NCBI GenBank assembly: GCA_945878575.1 | Contig: CAMDUB010000008.1 | Span: forward strand, 1 to 64,000 | Source: Phycisphaera mikurensis NBRC 102666 | GTDB taxonomy: Bacteria > Planctomycetota > Phycisphaerae > Phycisphaerales > SM1A02 | DNA length: 64,000 nt | Direction of reading: 5' to 3' | Shown: positions 17,384-26,132 of the stretch, one piece after another | Layout: the number at the start of each line of letters is the position of its first letter | Position numbering within the stretch: the first letter of the stretch is position 1 | Translations under genes and position numbers: made by a program | The notes under the pieces: generated by a model | Database searches by the model: none | Seen by the model: only the letters and a program-made list of their open reading frames with translations | Told to the model about the DNA's origin: nothing

Positions 17384-18397
17384 ATGGCAAATCAACGATC
17401 CGGGCCCGTCCAGTTGCCCTCGCTGCTCGAACTGCAGGCACCAACGCTGAACCACATGTCAGAGGCGCCGGGCCTGGCGGCAACGCTTGCGCGCGCGGTG
17501 CAGGCGAGCCTGGAGACCGGACCGCGCTTCCCCCACCTGCTGCTGATCGGGCCCGCCGACAGCGGCAAGCAGACCATCGCCGCCACCGTGGCCCGGGAGC
17601 TGGGGGCGCCGCTCGTCTGCATCAACCCTGCCTCGCTCCAGGGGTCGGACGAACTGCATGACATCCTGATGACGGTGCCTCACGGGGCGGTGGTCCTGGT
17701 TGGCAACCTCGAGGGACAGTGGGCCATCTGCAGCGACCTGTGCCGCGTGGCGCAGGGCGACCGGGTGCGGAAGAGGCCGACGCCGCCGTGGGAGCTTTCG
17801 GGCGAAGGCTGGAAGCGCACGGACGCCGACGAGCCGTACCGCCAGTTCACCATCATCGCCACCACGCGCGACACCAACGCCGAGGGCTATGGATGCACCG
17901 CGTGGGCGGAGATGGTCCTCTACACGACCCGCACCGCCAGCACGGAATCCTTGCGCATCGACCGCACGCTGCGCCGCGTTGGGCTTTCGTCGGACACGGA
18001 AGCGCTCGCGAAGCTGGCCGAGTTCGCGGTGAACTCTGGGGTCCGCACGCTGCGGCTGGCGCGTTCCATCGCACTGTGGGCCGGTGAGCGCAACGCCACC
18101 ACGCTGAATGCGGAACTGGCGACGGTGGCCCTCGGAGAGCTCAGCGATCAGCTGGTGGAACCCGCACGGCTCGTACATCTGCGCAGCGGAAAGCCGGCGA
18201 ACGCAAGCAAGTCCGCCGCATCACCCACCGGCGAGTGGAGCGACGCTTCCGCCACCGAAACCGCCTCGCGAGAGACCGGCCCGACTACCAAGCAGCTCCT
18301 CGCTGCATCCGTGCTCGTGGTGGCCATCGTGGCCTCGGCCATGTTCCTGGCGATGGGGACGTACCACCTGATCTTCGGCCGCCTGCCGAGCCCGTGA
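17384..18397 (+). CDS. RuvB-like protein with degenerate ATPase motifs and a C-terminal membrane anchor
   Basis: The 337-residue protein resembles the AAA core of RuvB (Holliday-junction helicase): FPHLLLIGPADSGKQT at the Walker A position, the sensor-1-like FTIIATTRD, and a helical lid after residue 190. Key residues are altered. Walker A G56-PADSG-K62 is followed by Gln63 instead of Ser/Thr. The Walker B position reads VVLVGNLEG (residues 103-111) where RuvB has acidic DE. The arginine-finger region of RuvB is not recognisable. A C-terminal hydrophobic segment (about 303-327) would anchor it in the membrane, which RuvB never has. The start at 17384 is fixed by CGGAGG at 17374-17379. It is probably a non-hydrolysing scaffold or sensor; this is inference. 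Confidence 0.78.
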   Translation: MANQRSGPVQLPSLLELQAPTLNHMSEAPGLAATLARAVQASLETGPRFPHLLLIGPADSGKQTIAATVARELGAPLVCINPASLQGSDELHDILMTVPHGAVVLVGNLEGQWAICSDLCRVAQGDRVRKRPTPPWELSGEGWKRTDADEPYRQFTIIATTRDTNAEGYGCTAWAEMVLYTTRTASTESLRIDRTLRRVGLSSDTEALAKLAEFAVNSGVRTLRLARSIALWAGERNATTLNAELATVALGELSDQLVEPARLVHLRSGKPANASKSAASPTGEWSDASATETASRETGPTTKQLLAASVLVVAIVASAMFLAMGTYHLIFGRLPSP

Positions 18398-18432
18398 GGG
18401 CGGGCCGCACCACCGACGGAGTCACAAAACGA

Positions 18433-18470
18433 CCGATCCCGCGAGCCGCACACGCGACCCGCGGGATCGG
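18433..18470. terminator. Hairpin between convergent genes
   Basis: An 11-bp perfect stem CCGATCCCGCG (18433-18443) pairs with CGCGGGATCGG (18460-18470) around a 16-nt loop. It lies between the RuvB-like gene and the convergent PAPG-tail gene. No T-run follows, so its strength is uncertain. Confidence 0.65.
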
Positions 18471-18495
18471 ATGTCAAATCACACCAGCGTCGGCA

Positions 18496-19155
18496 TCAGG
18501 CGCGACGACGGCTGCGGATCGCCAGCGCGAGACTCGCGAAAGCGGCCACGCCCGGGGCGGGGACCAAGATCGCAGTGCCCAGCGAGCCAATGTTGCCCAA
18601 CGCATCCGCGGACACGAATCCGACCTGCGTGCCGATCGTTCCGACGGTGCTCACTACACCCGAGTAGTTCGGGTCGATCGCGCCCTGCGCATCCCAGCCC
18701 CAGAAGAAGCTGGAACCGGTGGTCGCGGCGCCGAAGCTGACCTGGTTCACGTTGACGCCGAGGTTGTTGAACAAGCAGACGCCGTCGCCGCCGGAGCTCA
18801 GGCCGAGCCCGCTGCCCGAGTAGTAGCCAACCTGCACGTTGGTGAGGCCGCCCCAGAAGGTGCGGAAGGAAGCGACGCCCGCGCCCGCTGCGCTTTCGAT
18901 GAAGATCACCGACTCACCGGCGCCGATCGAGGTGATGCCGCTGAGCGAAGCTGCGGCGGCGATGTTGAAGGAACCATCGTCCATCTTCCAGCCGCTGAGG
19001 CTCACGGCGGAGCTGCCGTCGTTGGTGACTTCAATCCAGTCGGGAGTTCCGTTGGTGCCGCTCGAACTCATCACCTCGGTGATGACGATGCCGGCGTGCG
19101 CAGCGGGAATAGTGACAGACGTGACCACGAGGGCCGAGAGAAGGGAGTAACGCAT
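18496..19155 (-). CDS. PAPG-tail exported protein with a lamin-tail domain
   Basis: This 219-residue protein has a signal peptide (MRYSLLSALVVTSVTIPAAHA). A lamin-tail-like Ig fold comes next: it opens GIVITEVMSSS, continues with DWIEVTN and SLSGWKMDDG, and has a late beta-rich half (ANYSG-type turns). The C-terminal tail is PAPGVAAFASLALAIRSRRR. Lamin-tail domains on bacterial surface proteins are thought to mediate binding, but the partner is unknown. The tail lacks the usual LLG core (AAFASLALA instead), a variant within the window's PAPG family. The frame extends upstream to 19245 but the signal peptide sets the start at 19155. Confidence 0.86.
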   Translation of the reverse strand: MRYSLLSALVVTSVTIPAAHAGIVITEVMSSSGTNGTPDWIEVTNDGSSAVSLSGWKMDDGSFNIAAAASLSGITSIGAGESVIFIESAAGAGVASFRTFWGGLTNVQVGYYSGSGLGLSSGGDGVCLFNNLGVNVNQVSFGAATTGSSFFWGWDAQGAIDPNYSGVVSTVGTIGTQVGFVSADALGNIGSLGTAILVPAPGVAAFASLALAIRSRRRA

Positions 19156-19336
19156 TGAGATAGCTCCAAGTAAGGGGAAAGGAAAGAGAAAAGAAGCAGA
19201 AGACGAATGCCCGTGGACGTTTGAAACGCCACGTTGCCCCTTCAACCAAACCTTCGTATGGCGAAAAACTAAACCACCTCTGTTAGCAATGTGTTCAGAA
19301 ACAATTCAGTTGCCGTTCGGACATTGTTTGAATTGT

Positions 19337-22279
19337 TCAGCCCCATTTAGACAGCAGGAATGCGAGATCCGCACCGTCAACCGAGCCGTTTCCGTCCAGA
19401 TCGGCGGGACACGGTGACGTGCACGGTCCCCATGCCCCCAAGAGCAGGGCAAGGTCGAGCCCGTTAACGATGCAATCGGTATTCAGGTCGCCGATGGCGT
19501 CGCAGATGGCGTTCACCTGGAAGACTGACAGCGTGCCGCTGACTTCGTTTGCCACCAGCACCAGCGGATAGCCGTTCGGCGATTGCGCAGCAGGGACGAA
19601 GCACACGCCCTCGGAGCCCAGGTCGCCGGCGTTGCCGCTCGATGGAAGAGCCGTGAAGATGCGACTGTTCACGTACCCCTCAAAGCTCGGCGATGCAGGG
19701 TTGTCCACGCAGAAGGCGAACAGGCCGCCGATCCGCTCCGCGACGCCGAAGACAAACTGGTGCCCTGCGACGACACCGACCGTCACACCCTCGGGCTCCG
19801 GACCCTTCGATCGGCTGCGATTGTCGCGCGTGTTGTTGGTGTGGCTTGCGTTGAAGTAGAGGGGATACAAGGATGCGGTGACCTGCTCAAGCAGATCACC
19901 GGAGTCCCACACCCGACTGCCGTCCGCGGCCCAAATGGTGATGCCACGTCCACCATAGGACACGATGCGGTCGAAATCACCGTCGCCGTCCAGGTCACCC
20001 AGGTCCTTACGAATCTGCAAGCGGCCCAGGCGCGCGTTGCCACGCAGCCAGTTGCGTCCGGGGAACACGTCCTTGTCGAGCGTGACTGCAGCCACGGTGG
20101 TGCCGTCGACGAAGCTGCCCCACTCGCGGGCGTCGCCTTCGTTGGCGGTCACGTAGTAATCCTGTCCGCCGGACCGGAACGCGGCGATCGCGTCCGGCAT
20201 GTAGGCGCCGTCAACTGGCCATCCACGAATGGCATTGGCACTGTCTTGGTCGCTGGGATCAAGACCGTTGCCGGAGAACGTGATCATCCCGAGCACCGTC
20301 GACGCGGGCGACGGATTTGAAGTCAAGAGGCCAGTGGTACGGTCGAACGTGCCCTGCACCTGGAAATCGTTGTCGTTGATGACGAAGATCGTGGACGGGT
20401 CTCGCATTGCCAGACCCTCCACCTTGTCGCCAATCGCGGCGTAGCCCACTGCGGCAAGATCAACCTTCAACGTCTTGCGGACCGGCACGATGCCAGCAGC
20501 GGCAAGCTGAGCCGGGGTCATGCGATCAAGCGTTCCGCCGGGACCAGCGATCGCGGCGGAGAGTGTTGAAAGGTCGGTGGCGCCGGCAAGGTCGATCTCG
20601 TAGATGCGCTTCTGGCTGGATGCACCGACGGCGCTGTCGCGCTCAACCACCAGGAAACGCCCGGGGCCGAAGGCACAAGCGTCACCGAGCTTGTCGCTGG
20701 CGCCACCCTCCAAGATGTACGCGTACTCGGCAACAACGCTGCGGGTGACGGGGTTGAACTTGGCGATCCGCACCAGCCGCGAGGCCTTCGAGTTCGCGTC
20801 GTTCGCCACGTCCGGGTTGTCGAGCGGGCTCTGCACAAAGCAGAACAGCTGGTCATCCCACACCGCAATTGCCTCAAACCCGCGGTTATCGCGGCGCTGC
20901 GCGTACACCGCTGGGAACGCCTCGGTCCCAAGCGTCACGCCGTAGCTGTTGGCGCCGATCGGTACGAAGCGGTCGACCATGAGACCGGTCGCATCGAACC
21001 GGTACAGCGAGGGTCGGTACTCGTCGCACATCCAGAACGAGCCATCGGCGGTGCGCACCAAACCTTCAAGGTCGGCGCCCAGCGGGTCGAGCGTGAGTGG
21101 GTTGCCGAATAGGTCGCAGGGATCCTCATCGGTGTTCGCCAAACCAGCGGACTGACCGAACACGTTCGGAAGGCCGGTGAGCGGGGATCCGTCAGGCTTG
21201 CGGAGCAGAAGTTGCCCGGTGAGCGCGAGTGCGTTGGTCGCCGGGTTGTAGGTGAACGTGCAGATGCGCGGCTGGTAAGCGGGCAGCACGAACGGACGCT
21301 CGAGCGCCGCATCGCCGTCCAGATTCAGGGGCTCGCAGTTGGGGCCGCGGTCAGGGTGCGCAAGGAATGTGATCACGCCGGTGGTTGCATCAACGGAATC
21401 GATCCACAGGCCGCTGAAGCCGCCGAGCAGGATGTCCTGTCCCGCGGCGGTGGTGCCGACCACGGGCGGTGCAGTAAACGTGGCGGTGGTCAAGGCCGCG
21501 GTGCCGGAGCCATGGGGCTTGTAGCCAAGCGGACGCACGGCGACGATGGTGCGCGTAGCGATGTCGACGACCGCCACCGCGCTGTGTTCCTGCAGTGTGA
21601 CCCAAGCGGTGGATGAATCCGCGGAGAACGCGATGTACTCGGGCTCAAGGTCCTGTCCGATGGTCGGCGAATTCGGGCCGAACGCACGGATGGCTGGGTC
21701 GATCACGCCGGCGGGCAAGCCGTTGAAACCAATGGTCGTGACGCTCGCCTGTGAGATCGTGCCGGTCACGTCGATGATGCTGATCGAGCCCTCTGGGTCA
21801 ACAACGTAGTTGGCGTCTGGCTCGCCCTCATTGGCGGTCATGACCTTGGTTCCGTCCGGCGTGAAGCCGACCATGTCCGGACCCGAGCCGACCGTGACCA
21901 CGGCTACGAAGGCACCGGTGGTGGTGTAGAAGACGATCTTGCCGGGGTCAGTGTTGGTTGTGGCCGAAACGGCTGCCGCGACGAGTCCATTGCGCACGGC
22001 CAAGCTTTGCAGCTGCCCACCGTACGGAAGCATCGGAATGGAGCCAACGCGAATCGGCGCCGCGGGGATCGAGAGGTCCATGATCTCAACCGATGCGGTG
22101 AGCGCATTGACCACAAAGGCGCGGGCGGTGGCGGGGTCGTACGCGGCAATCTCCGCGGCGGACACGTCATATCCACCGGAGGTTGAGCGACCGAGGAACT
22201 GCAGCGAGATGAACGGCGTGCCTGCGAAGGCGGCGGCACAGAGCGAGGCGGCGAGGAGCGAGGCATAGTGCGAGCGCAT
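19337..22279 (-). CDS. Choice-of-anchor I protein with phytase-like insert and dockerin tail
   Basis: The 980-residue protein begins with a signal peptide (SLLAASLCAAAFAGTP). A beta-propeller then carries the choice-of-anchor I hallmarks MTANEGEPDANYV near the front and VTANEGDAREWG later. Between them sits an esterase-like phytase segment (DLEGLVRTADGSFWMCDEYRPS, split here as DLEGLVRTADGS and WMCDEYRPS; also GFEAIAVWDDQL and KVEGLAMRDPSTIFVINDND). The C-terminus has two dockerin-like repeats ending DLALLLGAWG and DLAFLLSKWG. Proteins of this type are exported and may cleave phosphoesters, but activity is not shown. A divergent regulatory region of 192 bp separates it from the plus-strand repeat-protein gene. 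Confidence 0.87.
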   Translation of the reverse strand: MRSHYASLLAASLCAAAFAGTPFISLQFLGRSTSGGYDVSAAEIAAYDPATARAFVVNALTASVEIMDLSIPAAPIRVGSIPMLPYGGQLQSLAVRNGLVAAAVSATTNTDPGKIVFYTTTGAFVAVVTVGSGPDMVGFTPDGTKVMTANEGEPDANYVVDPEGSISIIDVTGTISQASVTTIGFNGLPAGVIDPAIRAFGPNSPTIGQDLEPEYIAFSADSSTAWVTLQEHSAVAVVDIATRTIVAVRPLGYKPHGSGTAALTTATFTAPPVVGTTAAGQDILLGGFSGLWIDSVDATTGVITFLAHPDRGPNCEPLNLDGDAALERPFVLPAYQPRICTFTYNPATNALALTGQLLLRKPDGSPLTGLPNVFGQSAGLANTDEDPCDLFGNPLTLDPLGADLEGLVRTADGSFWMCDEYRPSLYRFDATGLMVDRFVPIGANSYGVTLGTEAFPAVYAQRRDNRGFEAIAVWDDQLFCFVQSPLDNPDVANDANSKASRLVRIAKFNPVTRSVVAEYAYILEGGASDKLGDACAFGPGRFLVVERDSAVGASSQKRIYEIDLAGATDLSTLSAAIAGPGGTLDRMTPAQLAAAGIVPVRKTLKVDLAAVGYAAIGDKVEGLAMRDPSTIFVINDNDFQVQGTFDRTTGLLTSNPSPASTVLGMITFSGNGLDPSDQDSANAIRGWPVDGAYMPDAIAAFRSGGQDYYVTANEGDAREWGSFVDGTTVAAVTLDKDVFPGRNWLRGNARLGRLQIRKDLGDLDGDGDFDRIVSYGGRGITIWAADGSRVWDSGDLLEQVTASLYPLYFNASHTNNTRDNRSRSKGPEPEGVTVGVVAGHQFVFGVAERIGGLFAFCVDNPASPSFEGYVNSRIFTALPSSGNAGDLGSEGVCFVPAAQSPNGYPLVLVANEVSGTLSVFQVNAICDAIGDLNTDCIVNGLDLALLLGAWGPCTSPCPADLDGNGSVDGADLAFLLSKWG

Positions 22280-22471
22280 AGGGTTGTCCAGTCACGAGGA
22301 GGGCAGAACCGGTTCGGTTCGTGTGCGGATGCTCCGCAATGATCATGTGATTCCCATTCAGGGAGGACTCACGAACGGTCAGATTGCGGTTAAGAGGCCC
22401 GCTACGCGGGATAGGTGAGTCGCGAAAGGCAACATGAATACACTCCAGCACTCTCAGCACACGGGGACACC

Positions 22472-22981
22472 ATGAAACACATATCAAAGCGATCCGATCT
22501 GCGCGTGCTTGGACTGTCCATCGCCGCCCTGCTCCCGCTGACAATCGCCACTGCCACCGCAACCGCCCTCGGGGCGTGGACTACCGCTGCAATGACATCC
22601 ATCAAGTTCTATAAAGGTGCCGGCTCAAGCACGGTGCTCTTCAACAGCAACGGTCGCAACTTCTATGAAGGCGCGGGCTCAAGCAAAGCACTACTCAACG
22701 TGAGCGGCAACAAGGGCTACGAGGGCGCGGGTAGCTCCAAGGCGCTGTTCACCGTGTCAGGCACAAAGGTGTACCGCGCCGCAGGCACATCGGAGTGCTT
22801 ATGGAACATCACCAGCGGCAAGGTGTACGAAGGCGCTGGTTCCTCCAAGGCGCTGTTCAACGTCTCCGGCACCAAGCTGTACCGCGGCCCTGGCACATCG
22901 GAAGTGGTGTGCAACTGGTCGGGCGGCACCCTGGAAACCAGCGAGATTGCGGCGATGCTTTGGTTGATTGAAGCGCCGTGA
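22472..22981 (+). CDS. Exported protein of six 18-residue beta-type repeats
   Basis: This 169-residue protein has an N-terminal hydrophobic export segment (LGLSIAALLPLTIATATATA). Six consecutive 18-residue repeats (residues 47-154) follow, with consensus Y-E-G-A-G-S-S-K-A-L-F-N-V-S-G-T-K-V, then an acidic amphipathic end ELAAMLWLIE-like. Each repeat has a glycine-turn followed by alternating hydrophobic residues, as in small beta-flower or beta-propeller-like domains. I recognise no named family with certainty. The ATG at 22472 is preferred over 22415, which would precede the export signal by an unstructured extension. Repeat 4 and repeat 6 are the most diverged (Cys and Trp replace small residues). 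Confidence 0.82.
   Translation: MKHISKRSDLRVLGLSIAALLPLTIATATATALGAWTTAAMTSIKFYKGAGSSTVLFNSNGRNFYEGAGSSKALLNVSGNKGYEGAGSSKALFTVSGTKVYRAAGTSECLWNITSGKVYEGAGSSKALFNVSGTKLYRGPGTSEVVCNWSGGTLETSEIAAMLWLIEAP
22610..22933 (+). repeat. 54-bp tandem coding repeats, six copies
   Basis: Six 54-bp units encode the 18-residue repeats of the preceding protein. Units 2, 3 and 5 are most alike in sequence (the GAGSSKAL core), indicating amplification by unequal exchange. Confidence 0.88.
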
Positions 22982-23031
22982 CGCACGCACAACCTCTCCC
23001 ACCCGACTACTAACGAGTATAGTTTTTTCTT

Positions 23032-23283
23032 ATGAGCGAAACACCTGCACCTCCAATTCAACTCGTCCCAGGGAATTCGTTGATCACCAAGACGCCAGAG
23101 GAGGGGCGGATGCTTGCCATCAAGATGTCGAGGCTCATCATCAAGGCCACGCAGCCCGACAACGCAGTCCGTGAACGGCTCCGAGGGGTCTATGCCGAAG
23201 ATGCCGGCATGTTGATCGCCATCGGCCAGACAGTCGCTACTGAGTTTGCGACCATCGCTGCTGCCAACAATTATTGGCGATAG
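23032..23283 (+). CDS. Small hypothetical protein, 83 residues
   Basis: An 83-residue frame starts at ATG 23032 and ends TAG at 23281-23283. Composition looks like a real cytoplasmic protein: a Pro-rich beginning (ETPAPPIQL), two likely helices (EEGRMLAIKMSRLIIKAT and RERLRGVYAEDAGML) and a final AIGQTVATEFATIAAANN helix. No family recognised and no export signal. It lies 50 bp after the repeat-protein gene on the same strand, preceded by an AT-rich stretch (TATAGTTTTTTCTT), so it may have its own promoter or be a downstream partner. Confidence 0.55.
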   Translation: MSETPAPPIQLVPGNSLITKTPEEGRMLAIKMSRLIIKATQPDNAVRERLRGVYAEDAGMLIAIGQTVATEFATIAAANNYWR

Positions 23284-23395
23284 AGGGACGGGGAGGTTGG
23301 CAATCGCCGCCCCGACCTTGCGATGTACAGATAATTCTGCTTTGTTGACAACCACGGAGATTGCTTCCTGGGAATTTTCGTGCCACACTTCGCGC

Positions 23396-25315
23396 ATGCG
23401 CGCCCATCATCTGCCGATCTCGCTCCTCGCCGCCTCGGTCGTCGCGATCGCGACCGCTGATGTCACCCAACAAGTGTCGCCCACGCGCCAGGCCTACCGG
23501 GTGTCCGGGATGTGCGACTTTGATCAGTTACGTACCGCCTCGGGAAACATCCCCGGACTTGGGCTGAACGGACGGCAACACTGCGCACCGACAGCCACGA
23601 GCAATGTGCTCGCGTATCTCGCCGGAGCGACGCCGGGCGGAATTTCTGGCGTGCCCAACGACTCGTGGACTGATCGCAACGCTGACGAATATGCATCATC
23701 AAACACGCTCATTGCAACCTGCGGCAACGTGATGCAGACCAATGCGTTCGGTAATGGGACGCGCTACTCAGAAATCAATCGCGGCTTCCAATTCTTCCTG
23801 CCCAGCGACGAGTTCACGCTGCTCACCCTCGGCGGCGCCGCTGGCGTGTTCAACGGGCTCGGGTCAGCGACGGTAGTGCAGATACTCGCCACCCCGCTCT
23901 TCCCGCGCCCCGCAAGCGCCGTATGCGTGGGGTGGCTGCAACCGCCAGCCTCTGGTTCCACCTTTTGGAATATCACCGGTGGCCACTGCTTCACCATGGG
24001 CGAAGCAATCTGGCAAGTCCCGAACAACAAGGTTGAACTGGATATCTTTGATCCAGCAGATAGCGCACGCATCGATCCCACCGAGCCGACCACCGCACAG
24101 TCAGTGTTCACCACCGCCATCTACAACGCGGTCGATGGGGCCTATCCGATCAACGGCACTTGGACCATCACCGGCGGTTGGATGCAAGGCCTCTCTGCAG
24201 GTACCACGCGCGGCGTTCTGTTGTCGCAGCAGTTGGTCTTCCCAACCACCATATACACCTGCGATCCAAGCGGGCTATTGCTGCAACTCGTGCGACCGCT
24301 GCGATTTGAATACGAAGACATCAACCCGATACAGCCGATCGCCATCACCCTCCCCACCGCCGTCACCGACATGACGTTCGACTTTGTTTCACGACGCATC
24401 TACGCAATCCACGGAAGCGGCACCTCCGCGAAGTTAACGCTGACGGACGGACTGACAACGAGCACCACCGCCGTCACACTGAGTTCGCAGCCGCGCAAGG
24501 TGGTGGCTGGTCGTTTCGGCGAAGTGTTTGTTCTGGGTACGAACGGCACAAGCAACACGCTCACGCGCCTCCAGACATCCGAGACATCCACTCCTACACA
24601 GCGAACTCTGCCGCAACAGCCAGACGCGATCTGCTACGACGATGCCAACGACCGACTGCTTGCGTACCACCTCGCGACGCGCACCTTGTATGTCATTCCA
24701 CGCCTGGAAGCCGAGGCAGTGACATCATCCACCGCACCACTCACGGTGGCACTTGCGGGTGACATCAGTATGGCGGTGAATCCCGACAACGGCACGGTGT
24801 GGATTGCCGGCAGCGGCACCGCAGGCAAGTTCTATGTGTTGGCGCTCAGCGCGTCGGGTGGCGTCTTGTCGGCTACAAGTATCTCGAGCACCTCCGTTGT
24901 GGCGCCGCGGCACATGCGGTTGCTCGGGCGTGGGAAAGTGGTGTTCGCAAGCGGTAATTCGCTACGGGTGCTCGCCGAGAACGCAACTGCCGGAACATGG
25001 TCTGCAGACACCACGTCGCGGCTCTGGGGCGCAAGCGTCGGTCCGGCGTATGACATCAGCCGCGAGCGGAACAACTTCCCCGCCGGCCACCCCGCGCTGA
25101 ACGTCGAGTTTGCAGTGCTCCCGACCTCCACGCCAGTGATCCGCGCGCAGTGCCCGGCTGATCTGAACCTGGACGGAATTGTTGATGGTCTCGACCTCGC
25201 GATCGTGCTCAGCGAATGGGGCGCTGACGGATTGGGCGACCTCGATCGCAATGACGTCGTCAACGGCGCGGATCTGAGTGGGGTACTCGCGTCCTGGGGT
25301 CCGTGCCCCAACTGA
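23396..25315 (+). CDS. Exported cysteine-peptidase-like protein with dockerin tail
   Basis: The 639-residue protein has a signal peptide (ISLLAASVVAIATADV). Next is a domain with papain/C39-like motifs: Cys63 in NGRQHCAPTATSN and His197 in NITGGHCFTMG, followed by an acidic LDIFDPADS segment. A repeat-rich beta region (about residues 340-590) comes next, and two dockerin-like repeats close the protein, DLAIVLSEWG and DLSGVLASWG. The spacing of Cys and His fits a cysteine peptidase, but the third catalytic residue is not assigned and activity is inferred. I use ATG 23396 because the signal peptide begins there; the open frame extends to 23246. The fold of the middle region resembles a propeller of irregular blades. 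Confidence 0.75.
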   Translation: MRAHHLPISLLAASVVAIATADVTQQVSPTRQAYRVSGMCDFDQLRTASGNIPGLGLNGRQHCAPTATSNVLAYLAGATPGGISGVPNDSWTDRNADEYASSNTLIATCGNVMQTNAFGNGTRYSEINRGFQFFLPSDEFTLLTLGGAAGVFNGLGSATVVQILATPLFPRPASAVCVGWLQPPASGSTFWNITGGHCFTMGEAIWQVPNNKVELDIFDPADSARIDPTEPTTAQSVFTTAIYNAVDGAYPINGTWTITGGWMQGLSAGTTRGVLLSQQLVFPTTIYTCDPSGLLLQLVRPLRFEYEDINPIQPIAITLPTAVTDMTFDFVSRRIYAIHGSGTSAKLTLTDGLTTSTTAVTLSSQPRKVVAGRFGEVFVLGTNGTSNTLTRLQTSETSTPTQRTLPQQPDAICYDDANDRLLAYHLATRTLYVIPRLEAEAVTSSTAPLTVALAGDISMAVNPDNGTVWIAGSGTAGKFYVLALSASGGVLSATSISSTSVVAPRHMRLLGRGKVVFASGNSLRVLAENATAGTWSADTTSRLWGASVGPAYDISRERNNFPAGHPALNVEFAVLPTSTPVIRAQCPADLNLDGIVDGLDLAIVLSEWGADGLGDLDRNDVVNGADLSGVLASWGPCPN

Positions 25316-25347
25316 CGCGCGCTGACAGGGCGGGGATGATGAAAATC

Positions 25348-25368
25348 TGCGGGGAGGGGCGCCCCGCA
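25348..25368 (+). terminator. Weak hairpin after the dockerin protein
   Basis: A 7-bp stem TGCGGGG/CCCCGCA lies about 35 bp after the stop. No T-run follows, so this may be a weak terminator or coincidence. Confidence 0.35.
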
Positions 25369-25545
25369 TCGAGGCCACGGGCTTCACAAATTCGAAAATT
25401 GTGTTCCCTTTGCTTGCCTTGCTTTCATTACGTGGCACACTTCTCACTCTTCGAGAGGCTGTGAAAAGGGGTCGTCCGCGCACATTCCCGTGTGCACGGA
25501 AGGGTGTGTTGTTGTTCCTTTCCCCTGTTAGATAAGTTTCCAGCC

Positions 25546-26103
25546 ATGATCACCAACAAGTTGTTTCTCTCCGGGTTTGCTACCGTTGCTCTCATTTCAT
25601 CCGCCGCCTCCGCTGACGTGACGATTTCGTTTACCGGCTTGACGCTCGCTGGATACCAATTCGCTGAGGCCATCACGCCCGGGCAGATCGCTGGCACGCT
25701 GACCGGCGCCACCATCAATGTTGAAATGACCAACTCGTTTTGGTTCACAAGGGCCAACGACTTGACCCTGTATCTGGATGTCGCTCCCCTCGGCACCGGC
25801 GGTCTGCTGCAAATCGGCGGCGCCCTGAATGCCGGCGCGGCTGAGCGTCGTGAATGGCCAACTGGTGGCGGACTCTTCTCCACTAACTCCACTGGGCGCG
25901 TGGACTTGGACAACGCAATCAATCTGGAAAACCATCCAGACATGTCGTTCTGGATTGGTAACGGTCGCGAGAGTTACATCGCGTCCGGAACATGGACCGG
26001 AAGCATCGTTCTGCACGGCGTCAGTCTGGTGGGCGTGCCATCGCCAGGCGCCATCGCCCTGCTGGCAGTGTCTGGAATGGTTGCCCGTCGCCGCCGCGCC
26101 TAA
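25546..26103 (+). CDS. PAPG-family exported protein, paralog of 8070-8615
   Basis: A 185-residue protein with signal peptide ITNKLFLSGFATVALISSAA and a C-terminal tail PSPGAIALLAVSGMVARRRR. Here the Pro motif is PSPG rather than PAPG. The middle shares with the 8070-8615 protein the GTLTGATIN segment, a D-L-x-x-Y-L-D-V-like strand and the late SFWIGNGRES motif, so the two are diverged paralogs placed 17 kb apart on opposite strands. The ATG at 25546 begins the signal peptide; a longer frame from 25492 lacks one. It lies 29 bp upstream of the DUF1569 gene of the molybdoenzyme operon, probably by chance. Confidence 0.86.
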   Translation: MITNKLFLSGFATVALISSAASADVTISFTGLTLAGYQFAEAITPGQIAGTLTGATINVEMTNSFWFTRANDLTLYLDVAPLGTGGLLQIGGALNAGAAERREWPTGGGLFSTNSTGRVDLDNAINLENHPDMSFWIGNGRESYIASGTWTGSIVLHGVSLVGVPSPGAIALLAVSGMVARRRRA

Positions 26104-26132
26104 GCGTGGTGGTCGCCGAGTAATCTGCGTTC

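Noticed and set aside
22610-22933. 54-bp tandem repeats considered as a CRISPR-like array
   Set aside because: Units abut without spacers and encode in-frame protein repeats; no cas gene is present.
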